From positions 1 to 14,139 of the forward strand of contig JAKLIS010000011.1 in the NCBI GenBank assembly GCA_022709485.1: a stretch of DNA of 14,139 nucleotides. Direction: 5' to 3'. This stretch comes from Elusimicrobiota bacterium. Its GTDB lineage: Bacteria > Elusimicrobiota > Elusimicrobia > F11. Below are positions 1 to 7,423 of the stretch, in pieces. The translations under genes were made by a program, and so were the position numbers. Within the stretch, counting starts at the first letter, position 1. The number at the start of each line of letters is the position of its first letter. The notes below the pieces were generated by a model. It saw only the letters and a program-made list of their open reading frames with translations, searched no databases and was not told where the DNA came from.

Positions 1-59
1 GCTTTTTTATCGTTTCCGCCAAGGCCTTTCTTTATATTGGACAATATTTTTCCTGCCAT
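1..59 (-). CDS. 5' end of an unidentified gene (cut by window edge)
   Basis: An ATG (complement of 57-59) lies six bases after a good Shine-Dalgarno AGGAG, and an open frame runs to the window edge, giving MAGKILSNIKKGLGGNDKK. The 19 visible residues are basic and match no family I can name. The gene lies 73 bases downstream of the phosphoglucomutase gene on the same strand, with no hairpin terminator visible between them, so read-through from the pgm promoter is plausible. The reality of the gene rests on the ribosome binding site and the open frame only. Confidence 0.6.
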   Translation of the reverse strand, partial: MAGKILSNIKKGLGGNDKK

Positions 60-132
60 GATGTTCTCCTTAGTCTTTTTGTTTCAATTCAGAAGTGAGT
101 TGCCTATTTTAAAACTTTAAAACCCAAATGGA

Positions 133-1623
133 TTAAGAGTGGACAACTTTTTTTGTTTCTTTGGAGGAGCCCGCCACCAAATCCAATAAGCTTTTCCCCG
201 CGTCCGAAAGAATTTTCAACTGCTCTTCAGAATTCCCTTCCAAATAGAGCCTTATCACGGGTTCCGTGCCTGAAAACCGTACTCCCAGCCAAGCCCCGCC
301 AAAGAAAATAAATTTATAACCGTCTAAGTCCACAATCCTTTGAACATGAAGACCATTAATGGTGGTGGGGGGTTTGGACCCAAATTGCACCCGAAGCATA
401 TTGACCATGTCGGGGCTGGCCTCCATGTTAATCCGCTTGGTAAACCTTGGCCCCACTTCTTCATGAAGGGATTTAATTAGGTTCCTAACGGTCGTTTTGG
501 CGCTGGCCACCATTTCAGCCACCAAAAGACAGGCCAAAATCCCGTCTTTTTCCGGGACGTGTCCCCGCATGGTGAACCCTCCGGATTCCTCCGCCCCAAT
601 CACAAATTCTCCGCCATTCGAAGGCATAATGGATTCGGCTTCTTTCATGATCTCCCCGATATGTTTAAAACCGACGGGTGTTTCTTTAAGTTCCAGGCCG
701 TATTTCCGGGCGACGGCGTCGAGCGCATGGGTGGTCATAACGCTCCGAGCGATGATGCCTGTCCAACCTCGGGATTGCACCAGATACCGCGCCAAAAGAG
801 GAAGAATGTCATTGGGAGTTAAATAAAACCCTCCCGCGTCAACAATGGCAAATCGATCGGCGTCCCCATCGCAGGCCAAGCCCAAATCCGCTTTTTTGGA
901 TCGAACGGTTTCAATCAAATTGGCCAAAACAGTTTCTGATGGATCAGGCCCTTTCCCGCCGAAAAGGACGTCCCTGCAATCATTCAATACTTCAACTTCA
1001 CATCCCAAATCCCGGAGAATTTCCGCCAAGTAACCGCGGGACGTGCCGTACAGAGCGTCCACAACAACTTTGAGCTTGTGGTTTTTGAAGGGTTTGGAGT
1101 CCAATAAATTTTTAATGTGCTTGATGTAAGCGGGCCTGAAATCAGCGGACTGAATCAATTGCCCTGCCAGATGTTCATCTTCATTTTTCGGGATGACGCC
1201 GATTTCCCCTCTAAAGATAAGGGAAACAAAATTTTCGACGGATTTGGTTGTTTCGGGAAGCGCCGGGCCGCCCCAGGCTGTAGAAAATTTCAGGCCGTTA
1301 TAATCGAACGGATTATGGCTGGCTGTGATATTGATGGCTCCGCCGGCGCCCGCGCGAATAATTTCAAATGCCACGACGGGAGTGGGTACGTCGCGGTTGC
1401 TCAAATGAACTTCAATTCCGTTGTTGGCCAGAATCTGAGCGGCTTCTCTGGCGAAATGTTCCGATAAAAAACGGGTGTCATACCCGACGATAAAAGGCTT
1501 ATTGTGATTCTTTTGCTGGAAAATCTCTTCAGCAATGGCTTGAGTGCAAACGCGCAGGTTTGGAAAAGTAAAACCCTCTGCCATAATGGCGCGCCAACCC
1601 GATGTTCCGAAACGAATTCCCAA
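133..1623 (-). CDS. Phosphoglucomutase/phosphomannomutase family protein (alpha-D-phosphohexomutase)
   Basis: The enzyme interconverts hexose 1- and 6-phosphates through a phosphoserine and feeds sugar nucleotides to cell-wall, LPS or glycogen synthesis in the cytoplasm. With the TTG start the protein has 496 residues, within the normal range for the family. All four signatures are present in order: the catalytic serine loop TASHNP at about 100-105 (Ser102), the Mg-binding loop DGDADR at 252-257, the sugar-binding loop GAEESGG at 343-349 and the phosphate-binding loop RFSGTEP at 449-455. The N-terminus begins GIRFGTSGWR, as is usual in the family. An in-frame GTG 24 bases upstream gives a longer reading, but it lacks a ribosome site, whereas the TTG at 1621-1623 sits five bases after GGGAGG. 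Whether glucose- or mannose-phosphate is preferred cannot be read from the sequence. The gene has its own strong promoter and probably precedes a second gene on the same strand. Confidence 0.93.
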   Translation of the reverse strand: MGIRFGTSGWRAIMAEGFTFPNLRVCTQAIAEEIFQQKNHNKPFIVGYDTRFLSEHFAREAAQILANNGIEVHLSNRDVPTPVVAFEIIRAGAGGAINITASHNPFDYNGLKFSTAWGGPALPETTKSVENFVSLIFRGEIGVIPKNEDEHLAGQLIQSADFRPAYIKHIKNLLDSKPFKNHKLKVVVDALYGTSRGYLAEILRDLGCEVEVLNDCRDVLFGGKGPDPSETVLANLIETVRSKKADLGLACDGDADRFAIVDAGGFYLTPNDILPLLARYLVQSRGWTGIIARSVMTTHALDAVARKYGLELKETPVGFKHIGEIMKEAESIMPSNGGEFVIGAEESGGFTMRGHVPEKDGILACLLVAEMVASAKTTVRNLIKSLHEEVGPRFTKRINMEASPDMVNMLRVQFGSKPPTTINGLHVQRIVDLDGYKFIFFGGAWLGVRFSGTEPVIRLYLEGNSEEQLKILSDAGKSLLDLVAGSSKETKKVVHS

Positions 1624-1628
1624 TTTTT

Positions 1629-1634
1629 CCTCCC
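1629..1634 (-). promoter_or_regulatory. Shine-Dalgarno site that fixes a TTG start for the hexomutase
   Basis: GGGAGG lies five bases before TTG (complement of 1621-1623). The upstream in-frame GTG (complement of 1645-1647) has no purine-rich site before it. The TTG start also places the conserved N-terminal GIRFGTSGWR directly after the initiator. Confidence 0.8.
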
Positions 1635-1671
1635 GACAAAGCCACACAATGAAACCCGCGTGTGGGGGCCC

Positions 1672-1700
1672 ACAATAGAAAAGGGGTGAAAAATTGTCAA
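1672..1700 (-). promoter_or_regulatory. Sigma-70-type promoter for the hexomutase gene
   Basis: On the minus strand a perfect -35 TTGACA (complement of 1695-1700) is followed after exactly 17 bases by TATTGT (complement of 1672-1677), which matches four of six -10 positions. Transcription would begin near 1665, giving a leader of about 40 bases before the TTG start. A short inverted repeat (TGTGGG, two bases, CCCACA; 1661-1674) overlaps the -10 and the start region and could be a protein-binding site, though nothing else supports that. Confidence 0.7.
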
Positions 1701-1803
1701 TCGCCTTTATCCGGGGCTTTTTTGCATGAGAAAAACGCCTTTATTAATGCGTTTTCTTTCAATTTTCTGCAAAAAAACCGTCACTCCCGTCGATAAGGGA
1801 ATG

Positions 1804-1809
1804 TATAAT
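1804..1809 (+). promoter_or_regulatory. Candidate -10 element for comEC
   Basis: A perfect TATAAT stands about 125 bases before the comEC start codon. No good -35 lies at the expected distance (TCACTC at 17 bases), so the promoter would be weak or depend on an activator. It is the best -10 match in the plus-strand spacer. Confidence 0.4.
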
Positions 1810-1908
1810 CTTTCCGGCTTTTCGAAATACCACCCCCTGCCTCACTCTGACTCCCCCTCCTCTTTTTAAAAGCCCTGTCCCTTTTTCAATATTTCCCCAA
1901 CACAAACC

Positions 1909-1930
1909 CCTCCTCGGATAATAACGGAGG
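1909..1930 (+). promoter_or_regulatory. Hairpin able to hide the comEC ribosome binding site
   Basis: CCTCC at 1909-1913 is complementary to the comEC Shine-Dalgarno GGAGG at 1926-1930, with a 12-base A/T-rich loop between. The site sits four bases before the ATG. Pairing would block ribosome access, and another CCTCC upstream in the C-rich leader could compete for it. Five base pairs is a short stem, so the effect is uncertain. Confidence 0.3.
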
Positions 1931-1934
1931 TTAA

Positions 1935-4040
1935 ATGAACCGATTAACCATTCAATGTTTCGAACAAATTCGGGCGTTCTGCAGAGAGATAAAAGCAGAA
2001 ATATCTAAATGGGTGAAGGGATATCTTTTTCACCGGCCGGCCATTTTAATTTTGGCCGTTCTGGTGATATTCTTAATCACCCTAAGTCATTTTTCTCTAT
2101 GGCCGCCGGGCCCGTCTCCCTTTTCACCGGATTGGATTGACACCCCCCTTATTTTTACCGGCGTGGTCGCCTCCCAGCCCGACGCGAGGCCCCGAGGAAC
2201 CGTTTTTGTTCTCCGGATGGAAACCGTTGAAAAGATAGGGGACTTTGGATCCAAAAAATCCTTCAACAAACTGGTCATGATTCAGGTCAAAGGTGGGAGT
2301 CCTTTTTTAGCCGGCCCTCATGATCGTTTGGAAGTCATCGGCCGGATCCAGCGACGAAAATCGGTTCCCATTCCCGGTGTCTTTGATTATCAGGAATATT
2401 TGAAAATCCAAGGAATTGAATTCCAGATCTTCTGTTCGGGAAAATCCGTCAAAAATTTAGGGCCAGCCAGGTATTTTTCCGCGAAAAGGGGGGGATGGAT
2501 TCTTCATCAGAAAGTGGCCGCTATTTTCGCCCGGCATCTCTCGAGTGAAAAAGCGGCTGTTCTATCCGGGCTCACCATCGGAGACCGGCCTCGTTTTCAT
2601 CCCGAAATCAAACGCATATTTGTTGAGTCAGGCACTATGCATGTGCTGGTGGCCTCGGGATCCAACGTTGCCTTTGTCATAGCCATGTGGTACTTATTTT
2701 TCCGATTTTTATTCCGCGCCCCTCATCGGTGGGCGCTCGCCACGGCGTTTCCGTGGGTTTGGACCTATGTTTTTCTAGTGGGAATGGACCCTCCCATTTT
2801 TCGAGCCGGCATTATGGCCACGGTGGGCCTTATTTCATTTATTGCCGCCCGAGAGGACCGTCCTTTTAGCGCCTTGGCCTGGGCGGCGATTGCGATCCTC
2901 CTCATTAAACCCACCTCTCTCTTTGATGTGGGCTGCCAAATGTCATTTGCCACCGTCTTCGGCTTGCTTTACTTTCTTCCAAAAACTCAGAACCTCCTTT
3001 CCCGCGTCCCTCCGGTTGGCCGATGGTTTCTGTTTATTTGCGTCACTACTTTGAGCGCCCAAATTTGGCTTTTGCCCATCACGGCGGCGGTGTTTAAACG
3101 CTTTTATATTGTTTCTGTCGCGGCCAATATTCTAGTCATTCCGCTGGCCGCCGGGGGATTGGCCGCGGGAGTGATACTGGTGGTTTTCGATTTCGTCCAT
3201 CGGCACTGGATGGCGATTCCCTGGATTATAGAAATGGTTCAAAAGGGAATTGCTTTATATCTCGGTTTTCTAATCGAGCTTGTCAGGTTTTTTTCAAATC
3301 ACCCCGGGGGATCGTTCTGGATGAAAAGCCCTTCCCCTTTTTGGACCCTGGGGTTTTATTTGGCGTGCCTCTCTGTTACAGGAATTAATAAATCTCGAAC
3401 CGCGCGAATGGGCATTATTGCGGCGATTGTTTTTTTGATGTTTGGCATTCTGAGTTCGAGACCGCCCCGAATCCCGCCGGGCGCATTTTCTTTGGTTTGG
3501 ATTGATACCGGCCGGACAGCTTCGGTTCTCCTTCGGACTGGAACAGGGAAAAATTTCCTTATAAATCCGCCCCCCCTGGAAAAAGAAGGTCCATTTGAAA
3601 GAATTCTTCAGCCATTTTTCGCGGAACTCGGCATCAAAAAGTTGGATGCTATTGTTCAACCACCGGATAGAAAAGCGGTAAAAATAGACCTGAAGGAAAC
3701 CGGCACCAAAATGCTCTTTTTCCCAATGGAAAAAAATCTTAAAAGCCGACCGGTTTTTATCATGGCGCCAGGAAAAAATATTCTTTTGGCCGAGCATCTG
3801 CCTCTAAAAGTTCAAAAGACCCTCCTTGGCGCCAAAATTAAAAATATCGATATCATTCAAGCCCGCTTCAACCCGAAGATGAAGTGGGCCCCGGAATTTT
3901 CAGCCAAATTCAACCCGGCATTACTGATAGAAACGGGGTATGTATCCGAAAAGAGGCCGTGTTGTCCTCCGTGGAAAACTCCAAATGCGATCGCCATCCA
4001 AAAAGCGGGTTGGCATGAATTCAAATCGTGGACGGATTAA
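1935..4040 (+). CDS. comEC: ComEC/Rec2-family DNA-uptake channel with a degenerate C-terminal nuclease domain
   Basis: ComEC forms the inner-membrane channel that imports single-stranded DNA in natural transformation. Reading along the 701 residues: an N-terminal membrane segment at about 35-52; a soluble DUF4131/OB-like part at about 70-175 containing PGVFDYQEYLKIQGI (148-161 region); the competence core with its entry signature GLTIGDRPRF (212-221) and HVLVASGSNVAF (236-247); many membrane helices to about 505; then a C-terminal part at about 517-700. That last part keeps the outline of the ComEC metallo-beta-lactamase-like domain (VWIDTG, then FERILQPFFAELGIKKLDAIV), but the expected HxHxDH motif is replaced by QPPDRKAVK (575-583), and the later histidines are missing. 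The start is fixed by GGAGG four bases before the ATG. The stop codon overlaps that of the convergent rhomboid gene. No other competence genes are in the window, so a real role in transformation is inferred. Confidence 0.88.
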   Translation: MNRLTIQCFEQIRAFCREIKAEISKWVKGYLFHRPAILILAVLVIFLITLSHFSLWPPGPSPFSPDWIDTPLIFTGVVASQPDARPRGTVFVLRMETVEKIGDFGSKKSFNKLVMIQVKGGSPFLAGPHDRLEVIGRIQRRKSVPIPGVFDYQEYLKIQGIEFQIFCSGKSVKNLGPARYFSAKRGGWILHQKVAAIFARHLSSEKAAVLSGLTIGDRPRFHPEIKRIFVESGTMHVLVASGSNVAFVIAMWYLFFRFLFRAPHRWALATAFPWVWTYVFLVGMDPPIFRAGIMATVGLISFIAAREDRPFSALAWAAIAILLIKPTSLFDVGCQMSFATVFGLLYFLPKTQNLLSRVPPVGRWFLFICVTTLSAQIWLLPITAAVFKRFYIVSVAANILVIPLAAGGLAAGVILVVFDFVHRHWMAIPWIIEMVQKGIALYLGFLIELVRFFSNHPGGSFWMKSPSPFWTLGFYLACLSVTGINKSRTARMGIIAAIVFLMFGILSSRPPRIPPGAFSLVWIDTGRTASVLLRTGTGKNFLINPPPLEKEGPFERILQPFFAELGIKKLDAIVQPPDRKAVKIDLKETGTKMLFFPMEKNLKSRPVFIMAPGKNILLAEHLPLKVQKTLLGAKIKNIDIIQARFNPKMKWAPEFSAKFNPALLIETGYVSEKRPCCPPWKTPNAIAIQKAGWHEFKSWTD

Positions 4041-4723
4041 AAAAAAGGATGGTTGGTTTTTCTTTTTTTCTTAAAAAATTGAACAGCCACAAAACCCGTC
4101 ACAAATCCACCCACATGCGCCCACCACGCCACGCCCCCCACATCTCCGCGCGTGACCCCAACGGTAAGAGATCCGAAGCTATTTAACGCCTGAGTAAAAA
4201 ACCATAGGCCCAAATAAAAGAAGGCGGGAATTTCAATTATCCGGATGATGAAAATGAAGATAAAAAAGGTCTGCACCCGCGCATGAGGGAAAAGAACAAA
4301 GTAACTTCCCAAAATTCCGGCAACCGCCCCGGACGCTCCCACCATTGGCAACGCGCTTGAGGGATTGGCGAATAGCTGTGCCAAAGCCGCTCCGACGCCC
4401 ATCAAAAGATAATAAAAGACATATCGAAAATGCCCGACCCGGTCTTCGACATTGTCTCCAAAAATAAAAAGAAACCACATATTACCGATGACATGCGCCC
4501 AGCTCCCATGAAGAAACATAGATGAAAAAATTTTGGATACCTGTTCAACAGGAGCGGAAAAAAACCGAGCGGGAACAAGGCCGTTCTGGATAATGAACGC
4601 CTCAAGCTGGCCGGCCTCGGATAATTTCCATTCGTGAAGGAAAATAGCGATGTTGATAGCGATAAAAAGATAATTGACGAATGGAAAGGTTTTGGAGGGA
4701 ACGTTATCTTTTAAAGGAAACAT
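4037..4723 (-). CDS. Rhomboid-family intramembrane serine protease
   Basis: Rhomboids cleave transmembrane helices of substrate proteins inside the inner membrane. The 228 residues show the full family pattern: an N-terminal PLKDNVPSKTFPFVNY start, HGSWAHVIGN at 72-81 (with the oxyanion-type Asn81), the catalytic serine in GASGAVAG (Ser131), and the partner histidine in AHVGGFVTG (His203). About six hydrophobic segments are visible, and the protein ends in a short lysine-rich tail. The catalytic residues are intact, so an active protease is expected; the substrate is unknown. The ATG directly abuts the rsmG stop codon (TAAATG) with no Shine-Dalgarno before it, so translation probably depends on ribosomes finishing rsmG. 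It is the last gene of the mnmG-rsmG operon. Its stop codon overlaps that of comEC. Confidence 0.93.
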   Translation of the reverse strand: MFPLKDNVPSKTFPFVNYLFIAINIAIFLHEWKLSEAGQLEAFIIQNGLVPARFFSAPVEQVSKIFSSMFLHGSWAHVIGNMWFLFIFGDNVEDRVGHFRYVFYYLLMGVGAALAQLFANPSSALPMVGASGAVAGILGSYFVLFPHARVQTFFIFIFIIRIIEIPAFFYLGLWFFTQALNSFGSLTVGVTRGDVGGVAWWAHVGGFVTGFVAVQFFKKKRKTNHPFF

Positions 4724-5461
4724 TTAGAGGGGACGTTTGGCGGCCACACCCAAGCGGCGCGGATAATGTTTTGATGTGGGCTTCACTTTTTGGATAACGA
4801 CCAAATTCCTCGAACCTCCCAAATCTCCTATTTCATAATGGCGAATCTCTTTGACTTCTCCCCCCAATTCTTCCAGCGCGACATTTACCCGCGTGGCTTC
4901 TTCGGCAGCGGTGCGGCCGCGATGGGCTACCAACAATCCCCCAATCCTCAAAAAGGGAAGGCCGTATTCAATGAGCGTCGATAAACTCGAAAGCGCCCGG
5001 GCAAAGGCCAAGTCGTATTTCTCACGGTGATCTTTTTGATGGCCTAATTCTTCGCATCTTTCATTAAATATTTCCACTTTATTGAGCTCCATGGCGCCCA
5101 CGATGGCGCGAAGGAAGGCGCATTTTTTCCCAGTCGACTCAATGAGAGAAACCGTCCAGCCTGGGTTGGCAATTTTTAACGGAAGCCCCGGAAACCCGGC
5201 GCCCGTTCCGATATCGATAACGCGGACACTCCGGGATTTAAAAACGTCGTCGACGATCATAGGGGCGAGTGAATCCGCAAAATGGCCTAAGGCGATATGA
5301 AGGGGTTCTTTTAACGCGGTTAAGTTGACCTTCTTGTTCCACTGGATGAGTTCATTTAAATACACGTCGAAAAAATCCATTCCCTCAGGCGGAAGACTGA
5401 CTTCCCATCGAGACAGCGCCTTTTCGAGTGTTGTTCTCCAATCTTTTTCTTCCATTGTCAT
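4724..5461 (-). CDS. rsmG: 16S rRNA (guanine-N7-)-methyltransferase RsmG (GidB)
   Basis: RsmG uses S-adenosylmethionine to methylate N7 of G527 (E. coli numbering) in 16S rRNA, near the decoding site. The 245-residue product is slightly longer than the usual 205-240. It carries the RsmG signatures: [10 protein letters not shown] at 41-50, the SAM-binding loop [10 protein letters not shown] at 83-92, IESTGKK at 107-113, FARA at 153-156, and the typical YPRRLG-type C-terminus. The start ATG overlaps the mnmG stop in an ATGA, with GAGG six bases upstream inside the mnmG end; a second ATG two codons later is possible. The mnmG-rsmG order is conserved widely, but the parA/parB genes that often follow are replaced here by a rhomboid gene. 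Confidence 0.97.
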   Translation of the reverse strand: MTMEEKDWRTTLEKALSRWEVSLPPEGMDFFDVYLNELIQWNKKVNLTALKEPLHIALGHFADSLAPMIVDDVFKSRSVRVIDIGTGAGFPGLPLKIANPGWTVSLIESTGKKCAFLRAIVGAMELNKVEIFNERCEELGHQKDHREKYDLAFARALSSLSTLIEYGLPFLRIGGLLVAHRGRTAAEEATRVNVALEELGGEVKEIRHYEIGDLGGSRNLVVIQKVKPTSKHYPRRLGVAAKRPL

Positions 5462-7314
5462 TTTTTTCCTCTTTGTTCATCAACTGAAACACTTTTTTTC
5501 AGCGGATGTTTTGAAATTTCAGTGAATCGTTTTAAATAAATTAAAAGAATACCGATATCTGAGGGCGGGATTCCGGGTATCCGGGACGCCTGGCCCACCG
5601 TGACCGGTTTTATTTTTCGAAATTTTTCTCTGGTTTCCAAAAGAAGTCCGGGAATTTTACTGGTGTCAAAATCCTCCGGGATGCGTTTGGATTCTAATTT
5701 TCGAAATTTGGCGATGTCCGCTTCCTGTTTGGCCAGGTAACCCTGATATTTGTGTTGAACCCAAATTTGATACGCCTCCTGGTTTTCTGACCAGGGCCCC
5801 TTGGAAATGTCAAAGGCGTGAAGGGGATCGCTGTTTTCTTCCAAAAAGGGCTTCATGGGGGAACCCAGTTTCCCGCGAGACATAAGCGCGTTGGCCACAC
5901 GGTGCCGATATAAGCGGAATTCCTCAAAATTCTTGGCGCCAATAAGGCCAATCCGGCGGCCGTAATCCATGAGTCGAATATCCGCATTGTCCCACCGAAG
6001 ATGAAGGCGGTATTCCGCGCGACTTGTGAGGAGCCGGTAAGGTTCATCCACGCCCTTGGTCACTAGGTCGTCAACCATGACGCCCAAATAGGCCTCATCC
6101 CGCCCGACAATAAGAGGCGGTTCTTCTTTAAGCGCCAAGGCAGCATTGATTCCTGCCAAAAGTCCTTGACCAGCAGCCTCTTCGTAGCCTGTTGTTCCAT
6201 TTATTTGGCCCGCGAAATACAGACCCGGAACCAGTTTACTTTCTAACGTGGGTTTTAAATGGGTGGGGGGTACATAATCATATTCAACCGCGTATCCGTA
6301 TCGGATGAACCGAGCATCCTCAAACCCTGAAACGGAATGGACCATGGCTTCTTGAACATCTTCAGGAAGACCGGTCGACAACCCATTGATGTAAACCTCG
6401 TTTGTAAAGTATCCATCAGGTTCAACAAATATATGGTGCCGATCATGGTGCGGAAATTTAACGACTTTATCTTCAATGGAAGGGCAGTAACGGACACCGG
6501 TTGCCTTGATTTTTCCTGAATAGGTGGGAGAGCGGTCCAGGTTTCCCATTATTATTTGATGGGTTTTTTTATTGGTGTATGTCATCCAACATGGAATTTG
6601 TTTCTGGGGTAATGATCGCGTGTGAAATGAAAAGGGGATGGGATTTTCATCCCCCGGTTGGATTTCACATTTGGCGTAGTTAATGCTGGTCCCGTCTAAT
6701 CTCATCGGAGTCCCGGTTTTGAGCCGTCCCAATTCAAATCCTAAACTTCTTAAGGAATCGGACAGGAACATGGCGGCGGGTTCTCCGCGCCGGCCGCCTT
6801 CCACATGATTTAGACCGCAATGAAGAAGCCCGCGCAAAAAAGTTCCGGTTGAAAGAATGACGGCGCGGCTTTGATAACAAATCCCATTTTTATCAACCAC
6901 GCCGGCGACGCGAGACTTATCCACAAAGATATCCACACAATCCCCAGATAAAACTTGAATATTGGGGGTTTTTTGGATTATTTGGGTCATTTGGTCCCGG
7001 TACAGGACCCGATCGCATTGAGCCCGGGGCGACCAAACAGCAGGTCCTTTTCCTCGGTTGAGCATCCTGAATTGGAGGGCGGCTCTGTCCGTTGCCCGGC
7101 CCATCTCGCCACCCAGGACATCGATCTCCTTCACCAATTGTCCCTTGGCCGTTCCTCCGATGGAGGGATTGCACGACATTTGACCGATTTTACTGGGGTC
7201 AAGCGTCATCATCAAAACCTTCAAACCCAAACGGGCGGGGGCCAATGCCGCTTCGATGGCCGCGTGCCCCGCGCCAATGACAATGATGTCATATTTTTCT
7301 GAATAGGTTTTCAT
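5458..7314 (-). CDS. mnmG: tRNA uridine-5-carboxymethylaminomethyl modification enzyme MnmG (GidA)
   Basis: MnmG is an FAD/NADH protein that works with the GTPase MnmE to build the cmnm5 group on wobble U34 of certain tRNAs, using methylene-tetrahydrofolate. The 618 residues match the usual length. Visible are the FAD-binding [17 protein letters not shown] (14-30), the conserved SCNPSIGG with Cys48, the catalytic-region RYCPSIEDK with Cys277, and [17 protein letters not shown] (about 377-392), followed by the C-terminal region with [10 protein letters not shown] that binds MnmE and tRNA. The FAD loop reads GHAAI where GHAGC is more common, a mild variation. GAGG lies ten bases before the ATG. 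It heads the mnmG-rsmG-rhomboid operon; mnmE is not in the window. Confidence 0.97.
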   Translation of the reverse strand: MKTYSEKYDIIVIGAGHAAIEAALAPARLGLKVLMMTLDPSKIGQMSCNPSIGGTAKGQLVKEIDVLGGEMGRATDRAALQFRMLNRGKGPAVWSPRAQCDRVLYRDQMTQIIQKTPNIQVLSGDCVDIFVDKSRVAGVVDKNGICYQSRAVILSTGTFLRGLLHCGLNHVEGGRRGEPAAMFLSDSLRSLGFELGRLKTGTPMRLDGTSINYAKCEIQPGDENPIPFSFHTRSLPQKQIPCWMTYTNKKTHQIIMGNLDRSPTYSGKIKATGVRYCPSIEDKVVKFPHHDRHHIFVEPDGYFTNEVYINGLSTGLPEDVQEAMVHSVSGFEDARFIRYGYAVEYDYVPPTHLKPTLESKLVPGLYFAGQINGTTGYEEAAGQGLLAGINAALALKEEPPLIVGRDEAYLGVMVDDLVTKGVDEPYRLLTSRAEYRLHLRWDNADIRLMDYGRRIGLIGAKNFEEFRLYRHRVANALMSRGKLGSPMKPFLEENSDPLHAFDISKGPWSENQEAYQIWVQHKYQGYLAKQEADIAKFRKLESKRIPEDFDTSKIPGLLLETREKFRKIKPVTVGQASRIPGIPPSDIGILLIYLKRFTEISKHPLKKSVSVDEQRGKK

Positions 7315-7362
7315 TCTAATTTTTCCTCAAATACAATCAATTTCCAACTTGAAAGGGCCCGT

Positions 7363-7391
7363 ATTCTACTCGAAATCATCCCCCTTGAGAA
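7363..7391 (-). promoter_or_regulatory. Candidate promoter for the mnmG-rsmG-rhomboid operon
   Basis: On the minus strand TTCTCA (complement of 7386-7391) and TAGAAT (complement of 7363-7368) are 17 bases apart. The -10 matches five of six consensus positions and the -35 matches four of six. Transcription would begin near 7356, leaving a leader of about 42 bases that contains the mnmG ribosome site. Confidence 0.45.
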
Positions 7392-7413
7392 CGAGACATA
7401 ATTGATCTAGTTT
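7385..7413 (+). promoter_or_regulatory. Weak candidate promoter for the secreted-protein gene
   Basis: TTGAGA at 7385-7390 (five of six -35 positions) is followed after 17 bases by TAGTTT (three of six -10 positions). The start point would fall near 7420, only a few bases before the ATG at 7424, which would fit the absence of a Shine-Dalgarno there. The -35 lies on the same bases as the -35 proposed for the divergent mnmG promoter. The -10 match is poor. Confidence 0.25.
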
Positions 7414-7423
7414 AGTAACAGAT

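Larger units (their letters stand above)
1624..1934. other. Divergent intergenic spacer between hexomutase and comEC
   Basis: These 311 bases hold no credible gene. They contain the leftward hexomutase promoter and leader, a 7-bp inverted repeat (AAAACGC at 1732-1738, GCGTTTT at 1749-1755, ten-base loop) followed by a moderately T-rich stretch, and a perfect TATAAT at 1804-1809 reading toward comEC. A markedly pyrimidine-rich, C-rich tract (about 1832-1867) and the comEC ribosome-site hairpin follow. The role of the inverted repeat is unclear: it lies between divergent genes, where no terminator is needed. Confidence 0.6.

Noticed and set aside
1624..1647. Longer hexomutase reading from GTG (eight extra residues, MWLCREEK)
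   Set aside because: No ribosome site precedes the GTG, the extension covers the Shine-Dalgarno of the TTG start, and the extra residues are not part of the family's usual N-terminus.
1732..1755. AAAACGC/GCGTTTT hairpin as an intrinsic terminator
   Set aside because: It lies between divergent genes, so no transcript needs ending there, and the stem is A/T-rich and short. It is noted only within the spacer entry.
3294..3797. 167-codon open frame antisense to comEC
   Set aside because: Its product is low-complexity and rich in basic residues with no recognisable domain, and it lies wholly within a well-supported gene. It is a frame shadow.
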